Origin: Acephala macrosclerotiorum
Lineage: Eukaryota; Ascomycota; Leotiomycetes; Helotiales; Mollisiaceae
Length of the DNA: 64,000 bases
Reading direction: 5' to 3'
Assembly: GCA_014904845.1 (NCBI GenBank)
Contig: MU119231.1
Coordinates: forward strand, 186,001-250,000
The position numbers and the translations under genes were made by a program. Below, in pieces: positions 11,301-21,248 of this stretch; position 1 is the stretch's first letter, and the number at the start of each line of letters is the position of its first letter. Under the pieces are notes generated by a model. It was given only the letters and a program-made list of their open reading frames with translations. It was not told the origin of the DNA and searched no databases.

Positions 11301-12138
11301 AGAACAAAGTTAATGGTATCAATGCCGCCAATACGCTGCTTGAACTTCCTTTTGGTAGCTCGCGAGAAATTTGGACAGAATATATCAACCATATCTCGGA
11401 GATGGCCTCGAAAGCAGCCAAGGACCTTCCAGAAGTCGCTCTCGCTGTCGAGTCCTTGACTGGGACAGTGGTTGCATGGATCTGAACCATCGCACTATCC
11501 GTCTCAGTAAAATCTCCAAGCTTGGGAGTTCACAGCTCACCTTCTTCTTGAGTATGCGACATCTGAGGCAGGGAGGTGTCTCTTTCGACATGTATCGTAC
11601 TCGCTTCGTACGATTCGGACTGGAGCCTGAAGACCTGCCTGGAGATCTGACAGAGAAGACATGAAAGCCATCAGCTTCATCACCAGCTCTCTTTCTGCTT
11701 GCGATAGGAAGAAGGGCATGCTCTTGCTGCGGTGTATTGGTGGCAGATCTGGTACTTGTAGCTAGCCATCTCAAGAATTCTTCATGATTGACTGCATCAA
11801 ATTCTGATCTGGAGGAGTCCTCAAGGCAACGCCGAGCGGCACTTGCTTTGCCTATTGGAAATGAGTATCTCTTGGGTTTCTGAAGCTTGATGCAACTCAC
11901 CTGCCTTGGAGAGCTCATCCTCCATTGAACTGATCTTCTGTCGTAGAAGTCGACATCTTTCCTCAACTGTTTGCTTATCTTGAACCTCTAGGTAGCGATT
12001 AGCCCGAACATCTGTATTGATTATGGGAAATACACCTTTTCTTAAGCATCGCTCGAGGATAGCAGCTTGTATCTTCAGCATGAACTCCTCACGTGCAGGA
12101 TCAGCCCAGCCCTGTTCTGAAGCGTTGTCGGTCGCCAT
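8364..12138 (-). CDS. Large transcription factor with two zinc-cluster domains
   Basis: Rebuilt as eight exons: 12138-11901, 11851-11541, 11494-10991, 10942-9887, 9837-9720, 9674-9283, 9234-8658 and 8602-8364. The total is 3435 nt, giving 1144 residues with every junction in phase. Six introns are 45-49 nt; the last is 55 nt, or 37 nt with another acceptor. The N-terminus is helical. The first cluster starts near residue 174: C-LR-C-RILKKK-C-DGSDP-C-NH-C, then FWKVLGC, as in a known fungal C6 family; an intron falls before its third Cys. About 500 residues later (near 694) a second cluster follows: C-WN-C-WVLKVP-C-SEGFR-C-ER-C and a later Cys, then the NLFFPG block and a C-terminal domain with ITWSEKNE. 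It is probably a nuclear regulator. The two halves resemble separate families, so gene fusion, or two adjacent genes read as one, should be considered. A 785-bp gap separates it from a divergent small gene. Confidence 0.8.
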
Positions 12139-12922
12139 TTAGATGAGTTGGTTGTCGAGACGCTCGAATGCATCAAGATGGCTTATCAGGGAGGAGTCCC
12201 ATCGGCCTTCTTATGAGAATGCAGGTGCCTCGATGAGTCTCAGCGCTGGTAGGCGATGTGAACGATGTTGTCGTCGATGAGTCGTGCCGCCTAGCCGAAA
12301 CGATGCACTGCCGCCCTGCCGCCGCCCTATTCGGGTTAGATGCACGATCAGACCATTCTCTTTTCGTTCGACAAGGATTGAAGGCGGCCAAGTCAGAACT
12401 GCATGTCCAAATGGGGACGACCATCGAGCTCCTGCCGCTGATCGAGAGGGGATGTCGGTGAGAATTTTGTTCCCATTTAGGCAACAGATGTACCTTGCCG
12501 TCTCGGACGACCGAAGTCCCAATTGGAAGCCGTACATTCGTCGTTCAGCTCAGGACTTTTCGACACCATCCTCAGTCCTCTCGCTGCTCCAACAGGCCAA
12601 TTGCACATGGTCCTGGATGCTGTCGGAGAGAGACATCCTTCTCTCGACACCATGGCTGTCCCGATGCAGCACAGGTATAAGTATTGTCATTCTCCCTATC
12701 TCTTTTTCTTGTCCCCCAGCTCCACTACTCTAGTACTCTTCAATTGTCTATATAGGACTCACTTCCAGCTTCTGCGAGTCTCGATCGCATGCCAGCTTCA
12801 ATTACTCTCCCGTCTAGTCCACTGGTCATCGCGCATCACTCCTGGCACATCAACTGCATTCGACACACCACACAATTGAGGGGAAGCGAACACGAATACA
12901 GCATACAACATTGACCTTCCCC
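12139..12922. promoter_or_regulatory. Shared divergent promoter region
   Basis: This lies between the start of the large zinc-cluster gene (minus strand, 12138) and the two-exon small gene (plus strand, 12923). Frames on both strands (12211-12537 minus, 12284-12733 plus) overlap and have no recognisable domain. Pyrimidine-rich tracts at about 12690-12790 are typical of fungal promoters. No specific binding site can be assigned. Confidence 0.4.
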
Positions 12923-13435
12923 ATGATGAGTGAGTCTATTTTGAGGTTCCATGAACAGACAAACGACTGACAGCTTTTAGCAGCCCAACAATATCAATCC
13001 CTCGGTTCTACATCGACCTCCAAGATCTCTCCAAACGTCCGCAATCCAATCCATTCGTCAAAAGCCCAAGAACACTATTCGGGAACACCCACTCATCTGC
13101 CATGTTCCGAGCTTGTCGATCTCGCACACAGTACGATAATCAGCATAACCATACAATACCCTCCGTGCCAGCACTACCTCGACTTCATCCTATACCCCTC
13201 CTCGGCAGAACTTAGCCTCGATTCGCAACCTGCCTCGAATAAATCGACAAGTCAATCAGACAACGCCAGGTGCGCATGGAACAACACTTCATCGAGACAA
13301 AATTCAAAGCGGAATCTGGAAAGATATACACAAAACGAAGAATCTTTCGAGAAAGTCGCTCTTGGTTTGGAAACACAGAGGACATCCAGACCTGTTTTAG
13401 ATCGGAAGATGCTTGAGATTTTGGACTCTTTGTGA
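12923..13435 (+). CDS. Small two-exon hypothetical protein
   Basis: A 7-nt first exon (12923-12929, ATG ATG A) is followed by a 51-nt intron (GTGAGT...TTTTAG) and a second exon, 12981-13435. Together they give 462 nt, or 153 residues. The protein starts MMTAQQYQS and is rich in Ser, Asn and Gln. It has one central block with two Cys (YPPCQHYLDFILYP) and a charged C-terminal part ending in LDRKMLEILDSL. The whole second exon stays open, which supports a real gene despite the tiny first exon. No family is recognised. It shares its promoter region with the divergent zinc-cluster regulator and might be co-regulated with it. Confidence 0.5.
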
Positions 13436-14208
13436 TTTTTTGATGTATGGATTTTTGATAAGCGATCGAATTCTATGTATTGATGCCCGGCATCTAGTCA
13501 TTGCAACTCTCCTGCTTCAAATACTCTTTTGGCCATCCAATCATGCGATCGCAGGCCAGTGCTGCTATTATAAGGCCCGGTGCACGTACTTCCCATTCCA
13601 ACCTCCTTTCAACCCCGGGAAGCCCTTGTTCCATCGCATCTCCATCTTGAAATATTCTTCTTCGCCGGATTGAGGATAATCTCAGAAATAAGCAGACAAG
13701 CAGTCCCAAGGCTCCAGCCAAGAAGAATCTCAACCTTCGCCAGGTGCCTCAGCTGGGTTGCGTCTCATCGTAGATCACATACCACGCGCAGCCCCTCAGA
13801 CCGCCGATTAGTCTGATGCGCGTAGATGATGGCCTTTTTCACCGCCGTGATTTGGTGTGCACAAGGGAATTCCTTAATAGTTGAGTGACGTGATGGGGTC
13901 GTGTTGAGTGATGAAGGGAAGGAGAGGAGGAGGTGAGGGACAGGCGGTGAAGGAAGCGAGGGCAGAATTCGCTGGATTGGGTAGGTGGGGTGTTTGCTTC
14001 AAATAAAGTAGCAACTATCCCTCCGTCTACACAGGTACCAAAGCTGCCCTAGAATCTATAATACGCTGCTGGAGCCGAGAATTTAACAACGCGGTGCACA
14101 CTGAATGCGGTACACCCAGGGCTGGCTTGGGGTTATATGTATACAGAAGCAGAAGATGATTTCTGGAAAATGAACTAGCTTTATATGGATGCGGTTCTCT
14201 TAGCTAGG
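13436..14208. other. Intergenic edge of the AT island
   Basis: A 79-codon minus-strand frame at 13494-13733 starts with a hydrophobic stretch (FFLAGALGLLVCLFL) that could be a membrane anchor, but nothing else supports it. The rest has normal base composition with no visible gene, up to the sharp change to AT-rich sequence at about 14.2 kb. Confidence 0.35.
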
Positions 14209-14307
14209 TTACTCGTAAAAAAAACCATAGGATGTGAAACTCCATTTCTACTCCACTCCATAAAATGGGTTTAAATAGAGTTTTTTTTAAGAATTTTTTA
14301 CGAGTAA
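14209..14307. repeat. 99-bp foldback element
   Basis: The outer arms TTACTCGTAAAAAA and TTTTTTACGAGTAA are exact inverted repeats. Inside, AAACTCCATTT pairs imperfectly with AAAATGG...GAGTTT, so most of the segment can form a hairpin. It sits at the border between normal and AT-saturated DNA, just before the left LTR. It may be a tiny MITE or a solo end of a larger element. Confidence 0.55.
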
Positions 14308-14413
14308 AATTTTATATAAAATAAAAATTCGAAATTAAAATATTAAAAATAAAAATAAAAATAAAAATTTAAAAACGTTTTAATATAATCGAATATTAAT
14401 TATTATAAAACGC

Positions 14414-14590
14414 TATTTCGTAATTCGTTTTTAGTTCGTTTTAATTCGATATTAATCGAATTATAAAAATCGAATAATTACTCGATTTAAATTTTTTTTT
14501 TAAGTTTTAATAAATATAATTCGATTAATTTTTTTTTAATTTTTTTTTTTTAATAAATTTATTACAATTTAAAATTTTTTTTTTTAAATT
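14414..14590 (+). repeat. Left LTR, RIP-saturated
   Basis: It matches the right LTR at 20489 onward with nearly all differences being C-to-T or G-to-A. For example, TTCGCTTTTAGTTCGCTTTAACTC in the right copy corresponds to a C-depleted version here. It holds one copy of a 21-bp unit that is doubled in the right LTR. The 3' end fades into AT-rich sequence. Confidence 0.7.
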
Positions 14591-17099
14591 AATACGATAA
14601 ATAAATATTTATTTTTTAATAATTTAAATTGAAAATATATTGTATTTATTATAATTATCGCGTTTATTATAATTATCGCGTTTATTATAATTGATTATAT
14701 TTAATAAATTTTAAAAATTTTTCGATTTAATTACAATTTATTAATAAAATATAATAAATTATATCGAGTATCGATTAAACGAAAAATTGTATTTAATATA
14801 ATTCGAAAAATAAAAATCGAAAATTTTTAAATAAAACGAAAAAATATAAAAAAATATAAATTTAAATATATTAAATAATAATCGAATTAATATAATATAT
14901 ATTATAAATATCGTTTATATTTAAAAAATACTTTTTTAAAACGAATATAATAAAAACGAAAATTTTTCGAGCGATTTATAAAATAATTATTTTTTAAACA
15001 ATTTTAAAATCGAAAATTATTATCAAAAAAAACGTAAAAAAAAAACTAAAAAAAAAAAAAAAATATTATTTAATTATTTTAATTATTTAAATAATTCGTT
15101 TTATTATTTAAATTACGTTTTTTATTTATAAATTTTTATTAAATTTTAATAAATTATTCGATAATAATAAAAAAAAATATAAAATATAAAAAAATAAAAT
15201 AATTATAATAATATTTCAAATTATAAAATTTATAAAAAAAAAATATTAATTTAAAATTTCGTTTTAAAATTAAAATTAAAATTATTTTTATTTTATTTAA
15301 AAAATAATATAAAAATATAAATTATAAAAATAAAAATAAATTTTTTTATAAAAAATATTATAAATAATATTTGCGCGAAATTATATTTTTTTAATAATAA
15401 AATAATAAATTATAATAATTAAATAAAAATAATAAAAATTAATTATTTATAAAATATAATTTATAAATAATATTTATAAAAATAAATATTAAAATAAATC
15501 GATATAAAATATTTAATAATTAATTAATTTAAAATTTTATTAATTATTTCGAATTATATTTATAAAAATTTTTTAATTAAATTATTAATTAAAATTAATA
15601 AAAAAGTTTTTTAAGTAAATATATATTATTTTTAACGATTATTTATTATAAATTTATATTAGATTAAAAAAAGTAATTCGTATTACAAAATTTTTTATAC
15701 GTATTACGATTAAATTTTTCGATTCGCGTTTTATATAAAATATTTAATATTTGTAATCGAATAAAAAAACTATTAAATTCGATAATTCGATAACGAGTTT
15801 AAACGTAATATTATAATAATTTCGAAAAATTTTCAACGATTTTACGAGAAATAAAAAAAAAAAATTATTATATTTAAATATTTTATTTGAAAAAAAAAAA
15901 AAATTATAATAAATTAAATTATATTTTAAATATAAACAATTAAAATATTTCGCGAATTAATATTTTTAAAAAAACGATATTTTTTTTTATTAATAAAAAA
16001 TTTAATAATATTATTATCAATATAAACTCGTTATATTTTAATTTAAAATAAAATATTATAATTATCGTATTTATAATATTATTATAAAATTTAAATATTT
16101 TTATATTTTTTTTAATTAAAATATATATAAATTTAAACGATTTATTAAAATAAAATTTAATAATATAAATTTAAAAATTTTTAAAATTTAAAATTCATTT
16201 TTAATATAATTAAATTTCGAATTACATATAAATAATATTTTTAATTTTATTGAAATAAATTTAATTTTTTATATAATATAATTAAAAATATAAAATAAAA
16301 ATAAATACGATTTTAATTTAATTATTATAATCGATTATATAATAATTACAAATTTCGTTAATAATAATTTAATTTTATATATTAAAAATAAAATTAAAAA
16401 CGAATATTTATTAATAATAAAAAACGTTTAAAATAAAATATTAATTTTAATATTAATATTAATATTTTTTTCTATAAAAATCGATTATTTACAAATAAAA
16501 ATAAAAATAAATATTATTTTTAAAAAACTTTAATTAAAAAAATATAATTTTAAAATCGATTAATAAATTAAACGTTTAATTAAAAATAATAATAAGTTTA
16601 ATATAAAAATATTATATAACGTATTAATAATATTATATTTATTCGAAATAAATAAATAAAAATTTAAAAAATTAATAAATTATAATTTTAAAAACGCGTT
16701 ATATTTTAATTTATTTAATATTTTAAATTTTATTTTAAAAAATATTAAAAATCTAATAATTAAAAAAACGATATTATTAAAAAAATATAATAAAAAAACA
16801 ATATAAAAATTATTATTATATTATTTAAAATTTGATTATAAAATTCTATTAAAATTAAATATTAAATTATTTTAAAAATTAATTTATAATTTATTAAAAT
16901 AAAAATTATAAAATTTTTAAAAATATATTAATAAAATATTAAAATTAGAATTTATTAAACGATTGAAATTATTTATAATAATATTTTATATTTTTATATA
17001 AATTATTATAATATTAATAATATAACGATTATTAATTGTTATTCGATTTTATTAATTTTTAAAATTTTAAATCGTTTAAAAAAAACTCGAATATTTACG

Positions 17100-17480
17100 A
17101 AACTCGATTTATATAACGTATATTATTTAATACGAATTAAAAAAAAATACGAATAAATAATTGTTTTTTAAATACGTTTTAATTTATTCGAGCATTTAAT
17201 AATTTCGTTTAATTTTTATAATATTTTAACGATTTTTTAAATATATATAAAATTAATATTTAAAAAAATTTATTAATAAATTTATTATTATATATTTTAA
17301 CGATATTTTAATTTATTTAAAAACGTAAAAAAAATACAATATATATATCGATTAAATATTAAAATAATTCGAAAAATAAAAATTTTATATTAAATTCGAA
17401 AAATGCGAATTTAATATTAATAAAATCGAATTTTTTGATTTTATTATATCGTTTATAAATATTAAAATAAATTAACGTCG
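17100..17480 (+). pseudogene. Gypsy reverse transcriptase relic
   Basis: Ignoring stops made by mutation, one plus-strand frame reads FIIIYFNDILIYLKT (17281-17325), the catalytic Y-x-D-D box with the first Asp changed to Asn. It is followed at about 17396-17460 by KCEFNINKIEFFDFIIS, matching the KCEF...VEFLG..IS block of Ty3/Gypsy RT. About 70 bases upstream a degraded version of the F-G-L-x-N-A-P/FQ block can be traced. Spacing and order are correct for the family. This fixes the element's type and its plus orientation. It is non-coding now, with many TAA codons. Confidence 0.8.
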
Positions 17481-18269
17481 TATAATAATTATTATTATTA
17501 TTTGATTTATATTTATCGAAATTCGAAAAATTTTTCGATTTTTAAATTTTTATAATTTTTATTAAAAATTTATATATAAACATAATAAAATAATATTATC
17601 GATAATTTTATTATTAAAATTTTTTTTTTTCAAATAAATTAATATTATTATAAAATCGTTTAAAAAGTTTTAAAATTGTTTTATTAAAGTATTTTTATTT
17701 ATTTATTAAAATTCGATTTTAAAAATATAATTAAAATACGACGTTTTTATAAAAATATTAATATAACGTTAAATACAATAAATTGTAATATTTTTAATAA
17801 TCGATTTTAAAATTATTTATCGAATAAAATCGAAAAATTCGATTAATAATTTTTTAAAACGTTTAAATTACGTTTGAAAATCGATCGAAATATAATAATT
17901 TTTATTTAAATTAAAAAAAATTAATTTGAATTTTTTAATAATTTTTAATAAAAAAAATAATATTTTGTATTTAATTAAAATGTTTCTCTCGTTCCGAAAG
18001 AAAGGGCTCGTCCGACGACTCGCTAAGCGAGCCAATAGCGGACGGGCCTTTTCTTTCGATACTCGATATACATTTTACTTCGCAGGCCTCGCAAGAGCGC
18101 TTTTACGAGAGACTACAAAGTCTTCGACTTTAGTAATCTATTTTTATTTCAAGTTTCAAGTTAATAGCTCTTAATTTGAGTGTTTTATAAGGATTTGAAG
18201 TTGATATAGTTATTGAAGTAAAGTTCGAGATTCTGCCGAGCGATGAAACCGATAAGCTGATAAGCTCTT

Positions 18270-18905
18270 TAGCGCCTAAGGCAAAAACGCACTTACTATA
18301 GAGTCTCACACCAGGGGGACACCCTTTAGGACCCCCGTCTCTTATATCGAGTTACTACGATCGATTCAATCAATTTAAATCATCTTCTTTAGTATATAAT
18401 TCCAGGGAAAGACCCCCTGGGACCCCCTTTGAGAGCTGCGCAACTATTCCAGCATTTAAGTGCCTTGGTGCCTTAGGCAGAAACGCACTTCCGGCAGAGT
18501 CTCAATTTACTCCAAAGAGACACTCCTTGAGACTCCCGTCTTATATTTAGCTACTACGATTGATTCTATTAATTATAAATAGTTATTACGATTATATTTA
18601 CCAGGGGGAGACTTCTTGGGACTTTCCTCGAAAGCTGCGCAGCTATAGAGCTAGACTCCGGCGTTTTATTGCCTTAGTGCCTTAGGCAGAAACGCACTTC
18701 CAGTAGAGTATTATACCAGGGGAACACTTTCTGGGACTTCCGTCTCTTATATTGAGATACTACGATCAATTCAATCGATATAAATGATTTTACTTAGTAT
18801 ATAATTCCAGGGGAAGACTCTCTGGAATTCTTTTCTCGAGAGTTGCGCAATTGTAAAAATATCCAGCACTTAAGTACTTTAGTACCTTAGACAAAAACGC
18901 ACTTA
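18270..18905. repeat. Tandem ~200-bp repeat inside the AT island
   Basis: The core TTAGGCAGAAACGCACTT recurs at about 18277, 18471, 18682 and 18886 (spacings about 194, 211 and 204). Each is followed by AGAGT, a CCAGGGG(A/G)ACAC block, GTCTCTTATAT, TACTACGATYRATTC and CCAGGG.AGAC. So there are about three full units and a partial fourth. Differences include both transitions and small indels. The block is only lightly RIP-mutated compared with DNA on either side. Confidence 0.75.
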
Positions 18906-20488
18906 AGAGTTTTACGATCGCTATTTTTACTGAGTGCGACTATATTCTATTGATTTGTGCAATAACGAATTAATAGAATCGCTTGAAATTTGAAATCTAG
19001 TAGTATTTAATTGAGTTTCAATTTATTTCTAAGTTTTATATAATTTAAATTAGTTAATATATTATAATTGTAAACGTAAAACGAGTACACGTAATTCGAG
19101 ATTTTGATTCTTTATCGAATCGATTGCATATTAGTTCGAAATTACGAGATTGTCGAATTCTTTAATAAATCAATCAAATCGTTGCATTTAAATACTTCGA
19201 TTAAATTTGAGTAAAATCGCTTATTGTAAAAAGTATTAATATTACGTGTATATAGAAAAATTAATATTAGTTTTTAAATCGAACAAATAATAAATCGAAT
19301 AAATAATTATAATAATTTGAAAAAATTTATTAAAAAAATTTAATTATTTTATAATAAAATTTAATACTATATTTATCGATATAAATAATATCGAATTAAA
19401 CGATTTCGTATAATTCGAATTAATAATAAAAAAAAATTTAATTAAAAAAATTCGTATTATTTAAATAAATTATAATAATTTTAAAAAAAATAATTATTTA
19501 TTTAAAAACGATATTTAAATTTTATTAAATAAAACGTTTTAATATAAAATTATAATAATTTTTTATAATAATTTAATCGCGAATTATTTTAATAAAAATC
19601 GAAATTTTTAATTATAAAAAAATTATTATATTAAAAAAAATATAAATATCAATATAAAAAATCATATTAAATTTTATATCGTTTATTAAAAAAAATAAAT
19701 CGAAACGAATTATAATCGTCGACGTAATTGGAATTCAAATTTTATTTAATACGAAAAAAAAATAATCAATTTTTTTAAAAATCGTATTCGTTATATTAAA
19801 AACTAAAATTAAATTCGTATATAAAAAATAAATATAAATTTACGAGAAAAATATTTCACTAATCAAAAAAAAAATTTACGATAATTATTTTTTAGCGATT
19901 CTTTTAAATTACGACGAGAAAAACGAGAGAAATTATAAATATACGAATCTCGAACGATTAATATAATTAGTAAAAACTCGTTTCTACGTATAATACTTCG
20001 ATTAAACGTTACGATTACCGATAAAAGAAATTATATCAATGTATTATATTCTCGTAAACGAGCTCGAATTTTTTCTTTTTCGTTTATTTAAAACTACTCG
20101 ATAGATGTTTGGTTTTGCTTTAAGCGCCGATATTCGCGTCGCGGATAGATTAGTCTTGATTCCAAATGTCGACATTTCTAATGGTGTACGAAAGTCAAAC
20201 CGTTTATTTCTCGTTTATACGCCGATATTGATATGCGACGTCGAGAGACCAATAGATTAGTAGAAGTAATAGCGATGAACGAGGACGAGAAGAGTTTTGA
20301 AAGTCTCAATAGAAATGAAAATAATAATATTGTAAATATAAACGAGAAATCGAAAATCGATTCAAATATCAATAAAAAAAATAAAAATGAAAACTAAAAA
20401 AGTAGTAATGTATTAAACTATATATATTTACTAGAATCCTCGGAGGCTTTAAAAACACCTCAAAAAAAGAAACAGTATTATAAAGCGC

Positions 20489-20680
20489 TGTTACGTGGTT
20501 CGCTTTTAGTTCGCTTTAACTCGGCATTAGTTCGCTTTAACTCGGCATTAGTCGAGCTATAAAAGCCGAGCAATCGCTCGATTTAACTTCTCTTTTTAAG
20601 TTTCAGCAAATGCAATTCGATCAATTTGCTTTCTAGTTTACTTTCTTTTGATAAACTTATTATATTAATTTAAACTTCGT
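20489..20680 (+). repeat. Right LTR, little mutated
   Basis: It starts TGTTACGTGG and keeps normal C and G content, unlike its left partner. It contains a perfect 21-bp tandem duplication (20508-20528 and 20529-20549) that is single in the left LTR. The 3' border is uncertain because sequence after about 20650 is AT-rich. Confidence 0.7.
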
Positions 20681-20690
20681 ATAATATTTA

Positions 20691-21248
20691 AAAATAAAAA
20701 TACGTTAAAATTAAATTTATTTATTTATATATTTTATACGTAAATTTGCATGTTTTTAACGTGTTTTATATATTTATACAAATCTATAAAAAAAAAACTA
20801 TAAATAGAGGAATAATATATTCTCACTCCACGGAAGAGTTATAAGTGGGAGAAAATCTTGAAACCCTATACCATGAGTCCCCCACGAGCAGCCTACCCTT
20901 AGCTGAGTACGATGGCTAGCGGTCAAAGCGATGAGTAGGGCCAATGCAAAGCGCTTCGATAAACTCGTTAAGGGATCGATGGGCGGACGAAGACCGGGCT
21001 TCACTAGTGAGATTGCCGGGACGATAGATATGCTTTGCTTAGACGACGGGAAGTGTTGTGTGTGTGAATGGGGGCATGAAAATGTCTATCGCCTGAGTTC
21101 TACCTGCATATTGACCCAAGAATCCCTATCTAGAAATAAACTAACTACAAGCTAAAACCATGCATGATATGATTCCTAGTTTTCATTTTTTGAGTTGATG
21201 AAGGCAATGGGCCAATCTCGAGTGTCAACGGACGCATCTATCCCCATT
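20691..21248. other. Intergenic with a MITE-end footprint
   Basis: At about 20871-20894, CCATGAGTCCCCCACGAGCAGCCTA resembles the terminal and subterminal blocks of the 4.1-kb MITE, as if a deleted copy lies here. A 74-codon frame at 20931-21155 has no domain. No gene is supported. Confidence 0.4.

Larger units (their letters stand above)
14414..20690 (+). mobile_element. RIP-mutated Ty3/Gypsy LTR retrotransposon
   Basis: Direct repeats at about 14414-14590 and 20489-20680 align over their whole length once C-to-T and G-to-A changes are allowed. Their starts are about 6.1 kb apart, a normal Gypsy size. Plus-strand reverse-transcriptase motifs survive at about 17.1-17.46 kb. Most of 14.3-17.98 and 19.26-19.84 kb is almost pure A+T with no open frame. 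A block at 17.98-18.96 kb and the right end are far less mutated. The element is dead. Its 5' border is set by TGTTACG of the right LTR, which reads TATTTCG in the left one; target duplications could not be recognised, so both outer borders are approximate. Confidence 0.8.

Noticed and set aside
14308..17980. Mitochondrial DNA insertion as a cause of the AT-richness
   Set aside because: Gypsy RT motifs and LTR pairing explain it; no tRNA or respiratory gene is legible.
17926..18174. 82-codon frame in the AT island
   Set aside because: Crosses the border between mutated and less mutated DNA; no domain.
18270..18905. 5S rRNA repeats (about 200-bp period)
   Set aside because: No 5S internal promoter pattern; the conserved parts are not rRNA-like.
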